The notes: generated from the letters alone by a model not told the origin. 64,000 nt of DNA from Pyxidicoccus sp. MSG2 (GCF_026626705.1 NZ_JAPNKC010000001.1:1178001-1242000); one strand, 5' to 3'. Counted from the first letter of the stretch, positions 47,549 to 59,261 are shown. Translations and numbers: made by a program.

Positions 47549-48801
47549 ATGGCTGACCACGCCAAGCCCCACGCCCCCGAAACGCCCAATCCGGACACCG
47601 ACGCGTACGCCCACGAGTCGGAGCTGGAGGCCCACCTCCAGACCAAGCGCATGGTCATCAACATGGGCCCCTCGCACCCCGCCACGCACGGCACCGTGCG
47701 GCTGAAGGTGGAGCTCGAGGGTGAGACCATCGTCAAGATCGACCCGGAGATCGGCTTCCTCCACCGCGGCTTCCAGAAGAGCTGCGAGAACGTCACGTGG
47801 ACGCAGTGCCTGCCCTACACGGACCGGCTCAACTACCTGTCCGCGATGATGAACAACTTCGGGTTCCTCAACGCCGTGGAGAAGCTCATCGGCCTGGAGA
47901 TTCCCGAGCGCGCCCAGTACATCCGAGTCATCGGCTCCGAAATCCACCGGCTGACGGACCACCTGACGTGCGTGGGCGCCACCGGCCTGGAGCTGGGCGG
48001 CTTCGCGCCGTTCCTCTTCGCCATGGAGTTCCGCGAGCTGCTCCATGACCGCACCGCCGAGCTGACGGGCGCCCGCCTCACCACCAGCTTCGGCCGCGTG
48101 GGCGGCATCAACCGCGACCTGCCCGAGGGCTGGGTCCAGAAGGTCCACAAGTCGCTGGACCGCGGCATGGAGCTCATCGACGAGATGGACGGGCTGCTCA
48201 CGCGCAACCGCATCTTCGTGGACCGCACCAAGGGCACCGGCGTCATCAGCGCCGAGGACGCCATCGACTTCGGCTACACCGGCCCGGCCCTGCGTGCGTG
48301 CGGCGTGAACTACGACATCCGCAAGGCGAAGCCGTACTGGGTCTACGACCGCTTCGACTTCAAGGTGCCGGTCGGCGAGCACGGCGACAACTACGACCGC
48401 TACCTCGTCCGCCTCGAGGAGATGCGGCAGTCCATCCACATCCTGCGCCAGGCGATGGACACCATCCCCGCCGGCCCCATCATCGTGGATGACTGGCGCA
48501 TCGCCCTGCCGCCCAAGCCGGAGGTGTACGGCACCATCGAGGGCGTGATGTCGCACTTCAAGCTGGTGATGGAGGGCATCCAGGTGCCCGCCGGCGAGGT
48601 CTACGACTCCACCGAGGCGTCCAACGGTGAGCTGGGCTGGTACATCGTGAGCGACGGCAGCGGCCGCCCGTACAAGGTGCACGTGCGCGCCCCGGGCTTC
48701 CCGGTGCTGGCCGCGGTGCCGCACATCATCGAAGGCAAGATGCTGGCGGACCTCATCCCCACTTTCGACACCATCAACATGATCGGCGGCGAGGTCGAGC
48801 A

Positions 48802-48805
<4 letters not shown>
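47549..48805 (+). CDS. nuoD: NADH-quinone oxidoreductase subunit D
   Basis: A 418-residue 49-kDa subunit of Complex I that forms the quinone site with NuoB. It carries the family markers NMGPSHPATHGTVRL (the quinone-binding His loop), EIGFLHRGFQKSCEN, DRLNYLSAMMNNFG and the C-terminal PTFDTINMIGGEVEQ. About 35 residues at the N-terminus are Pro, Asp and Glu-rich and look disordered. The next gene, nuoG, starts with a GTG that overlaps this stop by four bases, so translation is coupled. Confidence 0.97.
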
Positions 48806-50682
<1,877 letters not shown>

Positions 50683-50684
50683 CC

Positions 50685-52136
50685 ATGAGCCGCGTACTGA
50701 CCATCCTCACCGCCTGCGTCACCATCGTCGTCACCATCTTCGGGGTGGCGGCGGCGGCGTACGCCGTGGGCGGACTGGTGGAGGAGCACGGGTTCGCCGG
50801 TGCCAGCCGGTTGACCAACATCCTCTTCCTCATCCTCGTCTTCGTGATGATCATCGCCACGCTCCTGACGATGGCGGAGCGCAAGTGGAGCGCGTACATC
50901 CAGGACCGCGTGGGCCCCAACCGCGCGCGCATCAACCTGCCCGGCCTGAAGAACCGCGCGCTGGGCGGCCTGCCGCACATCCTCACCGACGTCCTCAAGA
51001 TGCTGACGAAGGAGGACCTCATCCCGGGGACGGCCAACCGCTTCCTGTTCAACCTGGGCCCCATCCTCGCCTTCGCCCCCGTGTTCGCGCTGTTCGCCGT
51101 GGTGCCCGCCGGCCCGTCCGTGGAGGTCTTCGGACACCGGGTGGACATGGTGGTGGCCACGCCGGACTTCGGCATGCTGTACGTGCTCGCCATCGCCTCG
51201 CTGGCCGTCTACGGCACCGCGCTGGCGGGCTGGGCCTCCAACAACAAGTTCGCGCTGCTGGGCGGCGTGCGCGCCACGTCACAGATGATTTCGTACGAGG
51301 TGGCGCTGGGCCTGTCGCTGGTGGGCCTGTTCCTCGCCTTCTCCTCCGTGCAGCTGCCCGCCATCGTCGGTGAGCTGGGCTCGGCCGTCGCCAGTGGCAC
51401 CGGCCAGGCGGCATACCTGTGGCGCACCGACGGGGCCTTCGACCTGGGCCTGCCGGCGTGGGGCATCCTCCTCCAGCCGCTGGGCTTCCTCGGCTTCTTC
51501 GCCGCGTCCTTCGCGGAGACCAAGCGCGCCCCGTTCGACCTGCCCGAGGGCGAGTCCGAAATCATCGGCTACTTCGTCGAGTACTCCGGCATGAAGTTCG
51601 GCCTCTTCATGATCTCCGAGTTCGTGGAAGTCGTGGTGCTGGCCGGCGTGACGACGGCGCTCTTCCTCGGCGGCCACCACCTGCCCTTCGGCGGCGAGTG
51701 GCTGGCGAGCCAGCCGCTGATGCAGGAGCAGGGCTGGCTGTACGGGGCCATCCTCGGCACGGTGTTCTGGCTGAAGGTCGTCTTCCTCATCTGGGTGCAG
51801 CTGCTCATCCGCTGGACGTTCCCCCGCTTCCGCTATGACCAGATCCAGTCGCTGGGCTGGAAGATCCTCCTGCCCATGGGCCTGGTGAATGTGTTCGTCA
51901 GCGGCGCGCTGGTGCTGTGGGATCCGTCCCTGCGGGCGCTGGCGATTGTGGGCATCCTCGAGATTGCCTTCATCGTGGTGCTGACGATGACGACCAAGGA
52001 ACCGGCGGAGGGCGGGGCGCACGGCGGCGCCCATGGCGCCCACGGCCATGACGACCACGGGCACGGACTGCCCGCCGGCGCGCACGCGGCCCACGGCCTT
52101 CCGGCCCACGGCGCGGCCCCGGCCTCCACGCATTAG
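50685..52136 (+). CDS. nuoH: NADH-quinone oxidoreductase subunit H
   Basis: A 483-residue membrane subunit of Complex I at the junction with the peripheral arm. Eight or nine helices are visible, with the quinone-side signatures AERKWSAYIQDRVGPNRA and SFAETKRAPFDLPEGESEIIGYF, and the EFVEVVVLAG motif. The last 45 residues or so form a Gly/His/Ala-rich tail (GGAHGGAHGAHGHDDHGHG) not part of the family core; it begins after about residue 435. It starts three bases after nuoG. Confidence 0.96.
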   Translation: MSRVLTILTACVTIVVTIFGVAAAAYAVGGLVEEHGFAGASRLTNILFLILVFVMIIATLLTMAERKWSAYIQDRVGPNRARINLPGLKNRALGGLPHILTDVLKMLTKEDLIPGTANRFLFNLGPILAFAPVFALFAVVPAGPSVEVFGHRVDMVVATPDFGMLYVLAIASLAVYGTALAGWASNNKFALLGGVRATSQMISYEVALGLSLVGLFLAFSSVQLPAIVGELGSAVASGTGQAAYLWRTDGAFDLGLPAWGILLQPLGFLGFFAASFAETKRAPFDLPEGESEIIGYFVEYSGMKFGLFMISEFVEVVVLAGVTTALFLGGHHLPFGGEWLASQPLMQEQGWLYGAILGTVFWLKVVFLIWVQLLIRWTFPRFRYDQIQSLGWKILLPMGLVNVFVSGALVLWDPSLRALAIVGILEIAFIVVLTMTTKEPAEGGAHGGAHGAHGHDDHGHGLPAGAHAAHGLPAHGAAPASTH

Positions 52137-52181
52137 CTTCCCACCGGCGCTCCAGGCACACCGGGAATCGAGAACACCATC

Positions 52182-52958
52182 ATGGCCTACAATGTGAGCA
52201 AGGACCCCCGCACGGACATCCGCGAGCGGGCGTACGTGCCCGAGCTGCTGCGCGGGCTGGCCATCACCACGAAGCACTTCTTCCGCAACCTCTTCGGCAC
52301 GCGCGACACCAACGTGCGCGTGGAAGACCGCACAGGCACCAGCCTGATGACGACGGTGCAGTACCCCGAGGAGAAGCAGATCTACCCCGAGGGCTACCGC
52401 GGGCTGCACCGGCTGGTTCCGCGCGAGGACGGCAAGCCGCGCTGCGTGGCCTGCTACATGTGCGCCACCATCTGCCCGGCGCAGTGCATCTACATCGAGG
52501 CGGGTGAGTACGAGGAGACGTCCGCCGAGGGCGAGTCTCGCGTCATCGAGAAGTTCCCCACCCAGTTCGTCATCGACGAGCTGCGCTGCATCGTGTGCGG
52601 CCTGTGCGTGGACGCGTGCCCCAAGGACGCCATCCGCATGGACACGTACACGCACACCCCTCCGGAGTACACGCGGCAGAACTTCGTGTACGACATCCCC
52701 AAGCTGCTCAAGGGGCCGGCGGTGTCCCACCCGTCGGACCCGTGGAACAAGCGCGAGGGCTCCGAGGAGCCGCACCACGCCCACAAGGAAGCCCACACCC
52801 GCATTGGCGAGGGGCTGGTGGAGCTGAAGCTGCCGCAGCACGGCGGGGGCCACGGGGGCCACGGCAAGGCGGCGCCGGTCGCCCAGACGGGTGGGCACGG
52901 CGGCCAGACGGTCGTTACTCAGCAGGGACCCATCCAGGTGACGAAGTTCCTCAAGTAG
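52182..52958 (+). CDS. nuoI: NADH-quinone oxidoreductase subunit I
   Basis: A 258-residue subunit of Complex I with two [4Fe-4S] clusters (N6a and N6b) that pass electrons to NuoB. Both ligand sets are intact: [15 protein letters not shown] (about 88-102) and [14 protein letters not shown] (about 139-152). The final 70 residues are His/Gly-rich ([20 protein letters not shown]) and lie outside the ferredoxin core, which would end near residue 185. It is last gene of the block and is followed by an intrinsic terminator. A [2Fe-2S] ferredoxin gene follows further downstream. Confidence 0.96.
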   Translation: MAYNVSKDPRTDIRERAYVPELLRGLAITTKHFFRNLFGTRDTNVRVEDRTGTSLMTTVQYPEEKQIYPEGYRGLHRLVPREDGKPRCVACYMCATICPAQCIYIEAGEYEETSAEGESRVIEKFPTQFVIDELRCIVCGLCVDACPKDAIRMDTYTHTPPEYTRQNFVYDIPKLLKGPAVSHPSDPWNKREGSEEPHHAHKEAHTRIGEGLVELKLPQHGGGHGGHGKAAPVAQTGGHGGQTVVTQQGPIQVTKFLK

Positions 52959-52996
52959 ATCCGTCTTCCTCACGGGCCCGTAAGGCCTCGTGACTG

Positions 52997-53044
52997 CCGG
53001 CCCGCCCCCCGCTCTCGCAGCGGTAGGCGGGCCGGTGCCTTTTC
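52997..53044 (+). terminator. Rho-independent terminator after nuoI
   Basis: A perfect 10-bp stem (CCGGCCCGCC 52997-53006 with GGCGGGCCGG 53026-53035) is followed closely by TGCCTTTTC. It ends the nuoC-nuoI block. Confidence 0.8.
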
Positions 53045-53199
53045 GGGGTGCAGGTGGTGACGATGAAGCTCTTCAATGGCCCTGGCGCCACACACCAGGA
53101 CAGCCGTCTTCCTGGCCCGTGCGGAGTACAGGCGGCCGTCGTGTGCCCGAGCCCGTCTGCTTTCAGACACGGCGCGGACTCCGTAGGGTGGGCGCACCC

Positions 53200-53568
53200 A
53201 TGAAGCGTTACCGCCTCTCGGTGTGCAAGGGCGCCACCTGCAAGTCCAACGGCGCGGACGCCGTGTACGCCGCGGCGAGGGACACACTGTCCGCCCAGAA
53301 GCTGGTGCCGCGCTGCGAGCTGTACCGCGGCGGCTGCTACGGCTTCTGCCACATGGGGCCCAACGTCGTCGTGCGCGAGGACACCGGCCGCAAGCGAGAC
53401 CCGCTGTCCCCGGAGGACTACCAGCTCATGGGCTGGCCGGGAGAGGTGTACTACTCCCACATGACGCCGGAGAAGATGGGGCGCGTGGTGGAGGAGCACA
53501 TCGCGAAGGACGCGCCGGTGAAGGAGCTGTTCGGCCAGCCGGACTCCGACTGCGACGACGACGGCTGA
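53200..53568 (+). CDS. Thioredoxin-like [2Fe-2S] ferredoxin
   Basis: A 122-residue protein with a thioredoxin-like [2Fe-2S] fold. The four ligand Cys fit VCKGATCKS (first pair, spaced four residues apart) and ELYRGGCYGFCHMGP (second pair). This arrangement occurs in ferredoxins and in the 24-kDa (NuoE/HoxE) subunit of NADH dehydrogenases. A short acidic tail ends SDCDDDG. Its position just after the nuo block, which lacks nuoE, makes a Complex I link tempting, but sequence alone does not establish it. It is convergent with the cyclase gene, one base apart. Confidence 0.82.
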   Translation: MKRYRLSVCKGATCKSNGADAVYAAARDTLSAQKLVPRCELYRGGCYGFCHMGPNVVVREDTGRKRDPLSPEDYQLMGWPGEVYYSHMTPEKMGRVVEEHIAKDAPVKELFGQPDSDCDDDG

Positions 53569-53569
53569 C

Positions 53570-56173
53570 TCACGCGGCGGCGGCGGTGGGCCCCGAGTCC
53601 TCCAGGCCGTGCACGCCGTCCCAGTCCGCGGGCGGAGGCGTGACGAGGTAGCGGGCGCAGCGGCCCACGTACACGGCGGCGACGGTGTCGTGGAAGTCCA
53701 TGCTGGCGCGCTCGAAGAGGGCGTGGGCCTCGGCGAAGCGGCGCTGGTGGTATGCGGTGAGGGCCTGCTCGTGCAGGGCGAGCTGCTCCTGCATGCGCGG
53801 GGTGATTTCGCCGCGGCGCCCCAGCAATTCGTGCACGCGCACCGGCTGCGAGCGGCCCTTGAAGCGCACGTGGTCCACCATGCGGAAGACGTAGCTGTCA
53901 CTGGCGAGCTGGGCCGCGGCGTCCCCCACCAGCACCCAGGTGCCGTACACCTTGTTGACGGACTCCAGCCGCGCGGCGAGCCCCACCGCGTCCCCGAGCA
54001 CGGTGTAGTTGGACTTGAGCTGGCTGCCCATGTCGCCCACCACCACCTCGCCGGTGTCGATGCCGGCGCGGAAGCTGAGGCGGCGGCCGAACTTCTTCTC
54101 CCAGGCGTCCTGCTTGTCGGCGAGCACCGCGCGCAGCTTCAGCGCGGCCTCGCAGGCCAGGTGCGCGTGCCTGTCGGTGCGCACGGGCGCGCCCCAGAAG
54201 GCCATCACGGAGTCGCCGATGTACTTGTCCACCTGCCCCGCCGTGGAGCGCACCACCGCGGCCATCTCCGTGAGGTACTCGTTGAAGAGGCCCACGAGCT
54301 GCTCGGGGGACAGGCCCTCCGACAGGCGGGTGAAGCCCTCGATGTCGCAGACGTACACGGACATCTTGCGGCGCTCGGGGCGCATCAGATTCAGGTCACG
54401 CGCCACCAGCCGGGCCACGTCCGGGCTGACGTAGCGGCCGAGCGCGTTGTGGACGAAGTCGCGCACCTCGCGCTCGGTGCTGAAGGCGTAGAGGAGCGTG
54501 ACGACGAAGGCGCCCACCATGGCCATCAGCGGGCCGGCCATGGCAATCCACAGCCGCTGCTCGATGAAGACGTAGGAGGACACCGCCGCGTAGCCCGCGC
54601 CGGCCGCGACGAGCATGCCGACGTAGAGCACCGCGCCGCGCACCGAGCGCAACAGGAAGCTGAGCGACAGCGCGAGGAAGGCCCCCGAGAAGGCGAGGCC
54701 CACGGTGAGCATCAGGTCCAGGTCCGGCGGGGCGCGGGTGATGCCCTCCGAGCGGAGGATGTTGGCCAGCGCCTGCCCGAGGATGGCGCCGCCGGGCGTC
54801 TCCGGGCCGATGGGTGTGGAGCGCAGGTGGCCGCCCTCCCCCGCCGTGCGGGTGAGGACGACGGTGCGGCCCTCCAAATCATTGTCGAAGCGCGCGGGGC
54901 GCTCGCCCGCCACGTCGAAGACGTTGAGCAACACGTTCCACGCGCGGATGGAGCGGGCGAGCGAGCCGCGAGAGCCCCGGCCCGCGGTGGGCGCGTCCCA
55001 GCGCAGCAGGCTGAAGCCCGACGCGTCCATGGGCACCGAGTACGCCTCCCCCACGTGCAGCCGGCCGTCCGCGTAGCGCAGCGTACGCGTGTTGGCCAGG
55101 CGCATGGCCGCGGCCAGCGGCAGCGAGGGCAGCACGTGCCGCTGCCCCCGGACGGTGTAGGCCACCAACTGGGGCACGGCGCGCACCACGCCATCCGGGT
55201 CCGCGGGGAGGGTGACGGAGCCGTAGCCGCTGCCACCGCCCAGGAGCGGGGCCACGGGGTGCTGGAGGTGGCGCACCTCCACCAGCTTCGACGCGTCCAG
55301 CCCCTCCACCTGCACCTCCGCCAGCGACACGAAGAGGTCCGTGGGGCCCACGCGGTAGGTGTCGTCCGCGGCGCGGCGCTCCTCGATTGCGGCGGAGCCC
55401 ACGCCCAGCCGCGTGCCCAGGCCGTGCCCGTCCGCCTCGTCGGTGGCGCCGCCCCACACCTCCACCTGGTTGCCGGCGGGGATGAGGAACGCGGGGCGCT
55501 GCACGGCGAGCACGGCCTGCGCTCGGGTGCGGGCCTCGCCCGGGGTGGCGTAGGTGCCCAGCTTCACGCGGTACGGCCACAGGCGGCTGGCGGGCGGCAG
55601 CACGCGGGGCCCCTGGGACTCCCACGAGAAGGACAGCAGCGCGCGGCCGGGCTCTCGGTCCAGCAGCGCGCGGAAGGCGCCGTCGTCGCCGGAGGGCGTC
55701 TGGGGGGACAGCTTCGGGTCCACGCAGGCGCTGGGGCTCAGCTCCGGGAAGGGCAGGTCCACCAGCACCAGCAGGGCGCCCTCCTCCACCAGCCGGTGCA
55801 CCATGCCGCCCACCAACTGGCGCGGCCACGGCTGCGTGGCGACGCCCGGCCGGTCGTCCTGCCGGGCCTCGGCGAGCGTCTCGTCGTCGATGGCGACGAC
55901 GACCGCCTCGTCCGGCCGCTCGGAGCGCTCGCCCAGCTCGCGCACGCGCCAGTCGTAGGAGACGCGCTCCCACCCGTCCAGCCACGCCTGGGCAGTGTCG
56001 AAGACGGCGGAGGGAGCCCAGCCGGAGGCTTCGTCCTTCGGCTCCGCCAGCCCGGGCGCGCGCAGGTAGACGAGCAGGCCCAGCACGCAGCCGAAGCTGA
56101 CGGCCATCAGGAGCGAAACGCCGAGCCTCTTGAGGAAGCGCCGGCCTGCGGAGTGGACGCGGTGACCTTGCAC
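53570..56173 (-). CDS. CHASE2-domain adenylate cyclase
   Basis: An 867-residue membrane cyclase. An N-terminal membrane helix (VSLLMAVSFGCVLGLLVYL) precedes a large CHASE2 sensor domain (to about 480; EAVVVAIDDETLAEARQ is the typical opening). Three further helices lie at about 485-565, and a class III cyclase domain (about 600-790) shows MSVYVCDIEGFTRLSEGL (metal Asp), QVDKYIGDSVMAFWGAP and NYTVLGDAVGLAARLE. A C-terminal segment of about 75 residues follows. The GTG at 56173 is preferred; a TTG at 56245 would add an Arg-rich stretch with no known role. CHASE2 senses a periplasmic signal. It is divergent from the lipoprotein gene. Confidence 0.9.
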   Translation of the reverse strand: MQGHRVHSAGRRFLKRLGVSLLMAVSFGCVLGLLVYLRAPGLAEPKDEASGWAPSAVFDTAQAWLDGWERVSYDWRVRELGERSERPDEAVVVAIDDETLAEARQDDRPGVATQPWPRQLVGGMVHRLVEEGALLVLVDLPFPELSPSACVDPKLSPQTPSGDDGAFRALLDREPGRALLSFSWESQGPRVLPPASRLWPYRVKLGTYATPGEARTRAQAVLAVQRPAFLIPAGNQVEVWGGATDEADGHGLGTRLGVGSAAIEERRAADDTYRVGPTDLFVSLAEVQVEGLDASKLVEVRHLQHPVAPLLGGGSGYGSVTLPADPDGVVRAVPQLVAYTVRGQRHVLPSLPLAAAMRLANTRTLRYADGRLHVGEAYSVPMDASGFSLLRWDAPTAGRGSRGSLARSIRAWNVLLNVFDVAGERPARFDNDLEGRTVVLTRTAGEGGHLRSTPIGPETPGGAILGQALANILRSEGITRAPPDLDLMLTVGLAFSGAFLALSLSFLLRSVRGAVLYVGMLVAAGAGYAAVSSYVFIEQRLWIAMAGPLMAMVGAFVVTLLYAFSTEREVRDFVHNALGRYVSPDVARLVARDLNLMRPERRKMSVYVCDIEGFTRLSEGLSPEQLVGLFNEYLTEMAAVVRSTAGQVDKYIGDSVMAFWGAPVRTDRHAHLACEAALKLRAVLADKQDAWEKKFGRRLSFRAGIDTGEVVVGDMGSQLKSNYTVLGDAVGLAARLESVNKVYGTWVLVGDAAAQLASDSYVFRMVDHVRFKGRSQPVRVHELLGRRGEITPRMQEQLALHEQALTAYHQRRFAEAHALFERASMDFHDTVAAVYVGRCARYLVTPPPADWDGVHGLEDSGPTAAAA

Positions 56174-56271
56174 GGGAGCCCGGAGGATACCCCGAGTCCG
56201 GCCCCGGCGCGGGCGTCGTCGTGCGCGCCTGCTATGCTCGGCCAACTCGCGGTACCTCTGGAAACCACCGA

Positions 56272-57135
56272 ATGAAACGCCTCCTGCTATCCGTCGCCCT
56301 CGCCGCCTCCTCCCTCGCTCCCCTGGCTTGCGACCTGGAGAAGACGGGGAACCAGCTCGCCGCCGACCACGTCATGGTCGGCACCCTGCTCTCCACCCCG
56401 CAGGTGGACGTGTCCGCTTCCGCGCTGGCCGGCTACGACGCCGGCACGTTCGGCCCGGACGGCGGTGACGTCATCTCGCTGCCGGCACAGACGGCGGCCG
56501 CCGTGTTCCTGGGCACCCGCTCCGGGGAGAACCAGCAGCCGTCGGGTGTGCCGGGCGCGTCCGTCACCGTGCTGCCGGTGGACGGGCAGGCCACGACGCT
56601 GACGGAGGACGGGGCGGGCAGCTACAGCCGCACCAGCGTGGGCGAGGAGGGCTTCCAGTACCAGTCCGGCGCGACGTATCAGTTCATCGCCGCGCAGGGC
56701 GGCACGCGCTACGTGGGCCAGGTGGACAACGCGCCGGTGAAGGAGACCATCGCCGCCCTGCACCCGCCCGAGGGCTTCCTGCGCATCGACGCGAGCTCGG
56801 CGCTGGCGTTCGACCGCGTGGCGGTGGCCGAGGGCCAGGACCGCACGCTGGGCTTCGTCACCGTGGTGCCGCTGAGCGCGAGCGGCGCGCAGGGCCAGCC
56901 GACGTACACCAACGTGCCCAAGACGCCCCTGCAGTTCCTCCAGCTCGTGGGCCTGCCCGGCCCGTACCGCGAGGCCCGCGTCACGATTCCGGGCACCGCG
57001 TTCCCCTCCAGCAACCAGACGTACCTCGTCATCTTCCAGGCCGTGCGCCTGGGCGGCGCGGAGTCCGACAACCTCTTCCTCGGCAGCGCGCTCCTGGCGG
57101 GCACCGCCGAGGTCGGCGTGGTGCGCACGCGCTGA
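56272..57135 (+). CDS. Putative lipoprotein of unknown function
   Basis: A 287-residue exported protein. The signal peptide ends in a lipobox (LAPLACD, Cys about residue 20). The residue after Cys is Asp, the inner-membrane retention signal in enterobacteria, though its rule in myxobacteria is not certain. The mature part is mainly beta-strand, Gly/Thr/Val-rich (GVPGASVTVLPVDGQATTL, SYSRTSVGEEG) and looks like one or two Ig-like or carboxypeptidase-regulatory-like modules. No catalytic motif is seen. Codon use matches the neighbours. It is divergent from the cyclase and convergent with the next hypothetical gene. Confidence 0.72.
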   Translation: MKRLLLSVALAASSLAPLACDLEKTGNQLAADHVMVGTLLSTPQVDVSASALAGYDAGTFGPDGGDVISLPAQTAAAVFLGTRSGENQQPSGVPGASVTVLPVDGQATTLTEDGAGSYSRTSVGEEGFQYQSGATYQFIAAQGGTRYVGQVDNAPVKETIAALHPPEGFLRIDASSALAFDRVAVAEGQDRTLGFVTVVPLSASGAQGQPTYTNVPKTPLQFLQLVGLPGPYREARVTIPGTAFPSSNQTYLVIFQAVRLGGAESDNLFLGSALLAGTAEVGVVRTR

Positions 57136-57151
57136 AGGCCTCGCGCCGGAG

Positions 57152-58072
57152 TCAGCCCGCCTCGAGCTCCAGGTCGATTCGCCCTTCGAGCTTGAGGCGC
57201 AGCAGATGCCCCGCGAAGCGCTCCGCCTCCTCGCGGCTGAGGACGTTGCGGAAGGTTGCCCCTTCCGCGACCTCCACCTCCAGCACCGCGCCACGCTGCA
57301 GGAGGCGGAAGAAGTCCTCGCCTCCCCCCGGACGCGGGACGAACAGGGGCAGGAAGCCCTTCAGCGGCAACACCTCCCCCGCCCCGCGCACCCGCGCCTC
57401 CAGCCCCGCCGCGTCCGGGCGGACGTCGGCCGGGGCCACGCCCTCGTCGGGGTAGAGCGGCGCGGGCGACAGCGCCACGTCCTCCGTGGAGTCGTCCAGG
57501 AGGAAGCCATGGCGTGACGGAATCCGCCCGCTGAAGAGGAAGCACAGCAGCACCGGCGCGTCCCCGGACACGCGCTCCACGTGGAGGATGGAGCGCTCCG
57601 CTCCCACGCGGCGCAGCAGCAGCGTCAGGCGCGGGCGGCTCGCGGAGAGGTGGCGCTGGATGCGGTCCTTCAGCGTGGTGCGCAGCTCCGTGAAGGCCGC
57701 GTCGTAGCGGGCCTCGCCCTCCGCCTCGCGCTGGGACAGGGCCTCGCGGGCCGTGGCCAGCTTCGCCTCGGCGTCCCGCACGAAGTCGCCCGCGGACGGC
57801 GGGGACGGCACCAGCCCGGGCCCCTCCGGAGTCGGCGGCGGCACCAGCCCCGCGGCGCGCACCGCGCCCAGGAGGAAGGAGCCCTGCTGATCCAACCGCT
57901 CGCGCTCCTCGCGCAGGCGCGCGCGGAAGGCGGCGTGGTCCAGCTTCAGCTCCAGCCACGCCTCGTAGCCGGACTCGAGCGTCTCCAGGGCGCGCAGCCG
58001 TGCCAGCGCGGCGTCCGGGCCCGCGCCGGCCGCGGACGCCACTCCGGGCTGCCGTGACATCTTCTCACTCAC
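57152..58072 (-). CDS. Conserved hypothetical protein
   Basis: A 306-residue soluble protein with no recognised domain. Its first third is strongly helical, suggesting a coiled coil (ARLRALETLESGYEAWLELK, FRARLREERERLDQQGSFLL, AREALSQREAEGEARYD). The second half is mixed (RLTLLLRRVGAERSILHVERV, FLPLFVPRPGGGEDFFRLL) and ends with an LEGRIDLELEAG tail. There is no signal peptide, membrane helix or Cys. The nearest other gene on the same strand, 58190 onward, lies upstream. No function is assigned. Confidence 0.7.
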   Translation of the reverse strand: MSEKMSRQPGVASAAGAGPDAALARLRALETLESGYEAWLELKLDHAAFRARLREERERLDQQGSFLLGAVRAAGLVPPPTPEGPGLVPSPPSAGDFVRDAEAKLATAREALSQREAEGEARYDAAFTELRTTLKDRIQRHLSASRPRLTLLLRRVGAERSILHVERVSGDAPVLLCFLFSGRIPSRHGFLLDDSTEDVALSPAPLYPDEGVAPADVRPDAAGLEARVRGAGEVLPLKGFLPLFVPRPGGGEDFFRLLQRGAVLEVEVAEGATFRNVLSREEAERFAGHLLRLKLEGRIDLELEAG

Positions 58073-58189
58073 GCGTCCGACTCTAACCGCCCCGCAACGA
58101 GAAGGCCCCCATCCGGTGCCGACATCGGCACGAATGGAGGCCCTCGCATGGACACGGCGGTTCGCCGGGACTCGGCTGTCCGCCAGGAC

Positions 58190-58486
58190 TCAGGTGCTGC
58201 GCGTCGACGGCGACGTGCCCTGCTGCTGAATCGTCTCGCTGACGCGGCCCACGGTGTTGTTCAGGTACTCCTGGCCGCTCGCCAGCCGCTGCTTCAGGTC
58301 ATCCCGGAGCTGGTTGCCCGGCTTCGGCGCCAGCAGCAGTCCCAGGCCCGCGCCCACCAGGATGCCCGCCGCGAAGGCGCCCAGCACCGGCAGGAGCGTA
58401 TCCGCCGTGTCGCGGCGGGTCTCCAGGCCGATGAGGTTCAGCAGGTCGTCCTTGTCCATCTTCTTGAGGGTGTTGAGGTTCACCAT
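58190..58486 (-). CDS. YtxH-like small membrane protein
   Basis: A 98-residue protein with one Gly-rich membrane helix near residues 32-52 (LLPVLGAFAAGILVGAGLGLLLAPKPG), the typical pattern of YtxH family proteins, followed by a helical region (NQLRDDLKQRLASGQEYL). The start at 58486 follows GGAG six bases upstream. It is last in a run of small membrane-associated genes (58190-59934) on the minus strand. YtxH genes are often stress-induced in other bacteria. Confidence 0.8.
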   Translation of the reverse strand: MVNLNTLKKMDKDDLLNLIGLETRRDTADTLLPVLGAFAAGILVGAGLGLLLAPKPGNQLRDDLKQRLASGQEYLNNTVGRVSETIQQQGTSPSTRST

Positions 58487-58537
58487 TCTGTACTCCAGGG
58501 GTGGGTACTGCGACGGCAATTGGGAAAGCGCCCGAGC

Positions 58538-58978
58538 CTAGTAGCTGGGAGGGCGCGGAGTGCCAGCGTTCGTGGCGTTCGTCGAGGTGGCGCTCTCCGA
58601 GCGCCTCCCGCCGGCCATGTCACGGCCTGCCTGGTAGCCGCTGAAGGCCTGCTCGGCCATGCCCAGCAGCTCGTCCTTGACGAGCGGCAGCGCGGCCAGC
58701 CGCACGCCCAGGCGGACGATGCGCGCGGTCAGCGGCGTGAAGAGGCCACCGCCCAGCAGGTAACCCACGCCCACCGCGGCGGCAATCATCCCGTACGGGT
58801 TGCGCTCCACGCGGCCCCGCAGGTCCAGCGTCTGGCCCAGGTCCGTCACCGCGCCGCGAGCGTCCGTCCAGAGCTGCTGCGCCTCCGAGCCAATCTGGTC
58901 CACCCGCTGTCCGAAGCCCGCGTTGTCGTCCTGCGACTGGGGCGTGCCGTTGCCCGTTGCACCTGGATAGGTCGTCAT
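58538..58978 (-). CDS. Small membrane-associated hypothetical protein
   Basis: A 146-residue protein. After about 60 residues of polar helical sequence (QRVDQIGSEAQQLWTDARG), residues about 62-82 form a Gly-rich membrane helix (GMIAAAVGVGYLLGGGLF), and an amphipathic helix follows (RIVRLGVRLAALPLVKDELL). This helical head plus Gly-rich helix recalls DUF883/ElaB-like ribosome-associated membrane proteins, but I do not claim the family. It lies between two other genes of the same small-membrane-protein cluster. Confidence 0.7.
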   Translation of the reverse strand: MTTYPGATGNGTPQSQDDNAGFGQRVDQIGSEAQQLWTDARGAVTDLGQTLDLRGRVERNPYGMIAAAVGVGYLLGGGLFTPLTARIVRLGVRLAALPLVKDELLGMAEQAFSGYQAGRDMAGGRRSESATSTNATNAGTPRPPSY

Positions 58979-59007
58979 GAATGCCCTCTCGTGTCCTTCG
59001 GAAATGC

Positions 59008-59208
59008 TTAGCGGCGCGAGGCGATGCGGCCAACGAGGAAGCCCACGGCCACCGCGCCCAGCAGGCACGTGCCCGGGTTGGCCCGGATGAACGTCACGAC
59101 GCGGTTGTTCAGGTCCACCAGGTTCTGCCGGGCCTCGTCAATCTGCGGCACCACGCGGTCCTGGAGCTGCCGGGCCTTGTCGGCCACCTGCTGCGGATTC
59201 ATCTCCAT
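59008..59208 (-). CDS. Small DUF883-like membrane protein
   Basis: A 66-residue protein with an N-terminal amphipathic helix (QQVADKARQLQDRVVPQIDE) and a C-terminal membrane helix with the pattern NPGTCLLGAVAVGFLVGRI-ASRR, typical of DUF883/ElaB/YqjD proteins. The ATG at 59208 is preferred because GGAG is nine bases upstream; the ATG at 59217 would put the ribosome site directly against the codon. Some DUF883 relatives bind ribosomes in stationary phase, but a myxobacterial role is unknown. Confidence 0.75.
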   Translation of the reverse strand: MEMNPQQVADKARQLQDRVVPQIDEARQNLVDLNNRVVTFIRANPGTCLLGAVAVGFLVGRIASRR

Positions 59209-59261
59209 CGAAGTCATCTCCTCTTTTTTCAGGGGGTGAAACTCGGGAAGTGTCGCGCGCG

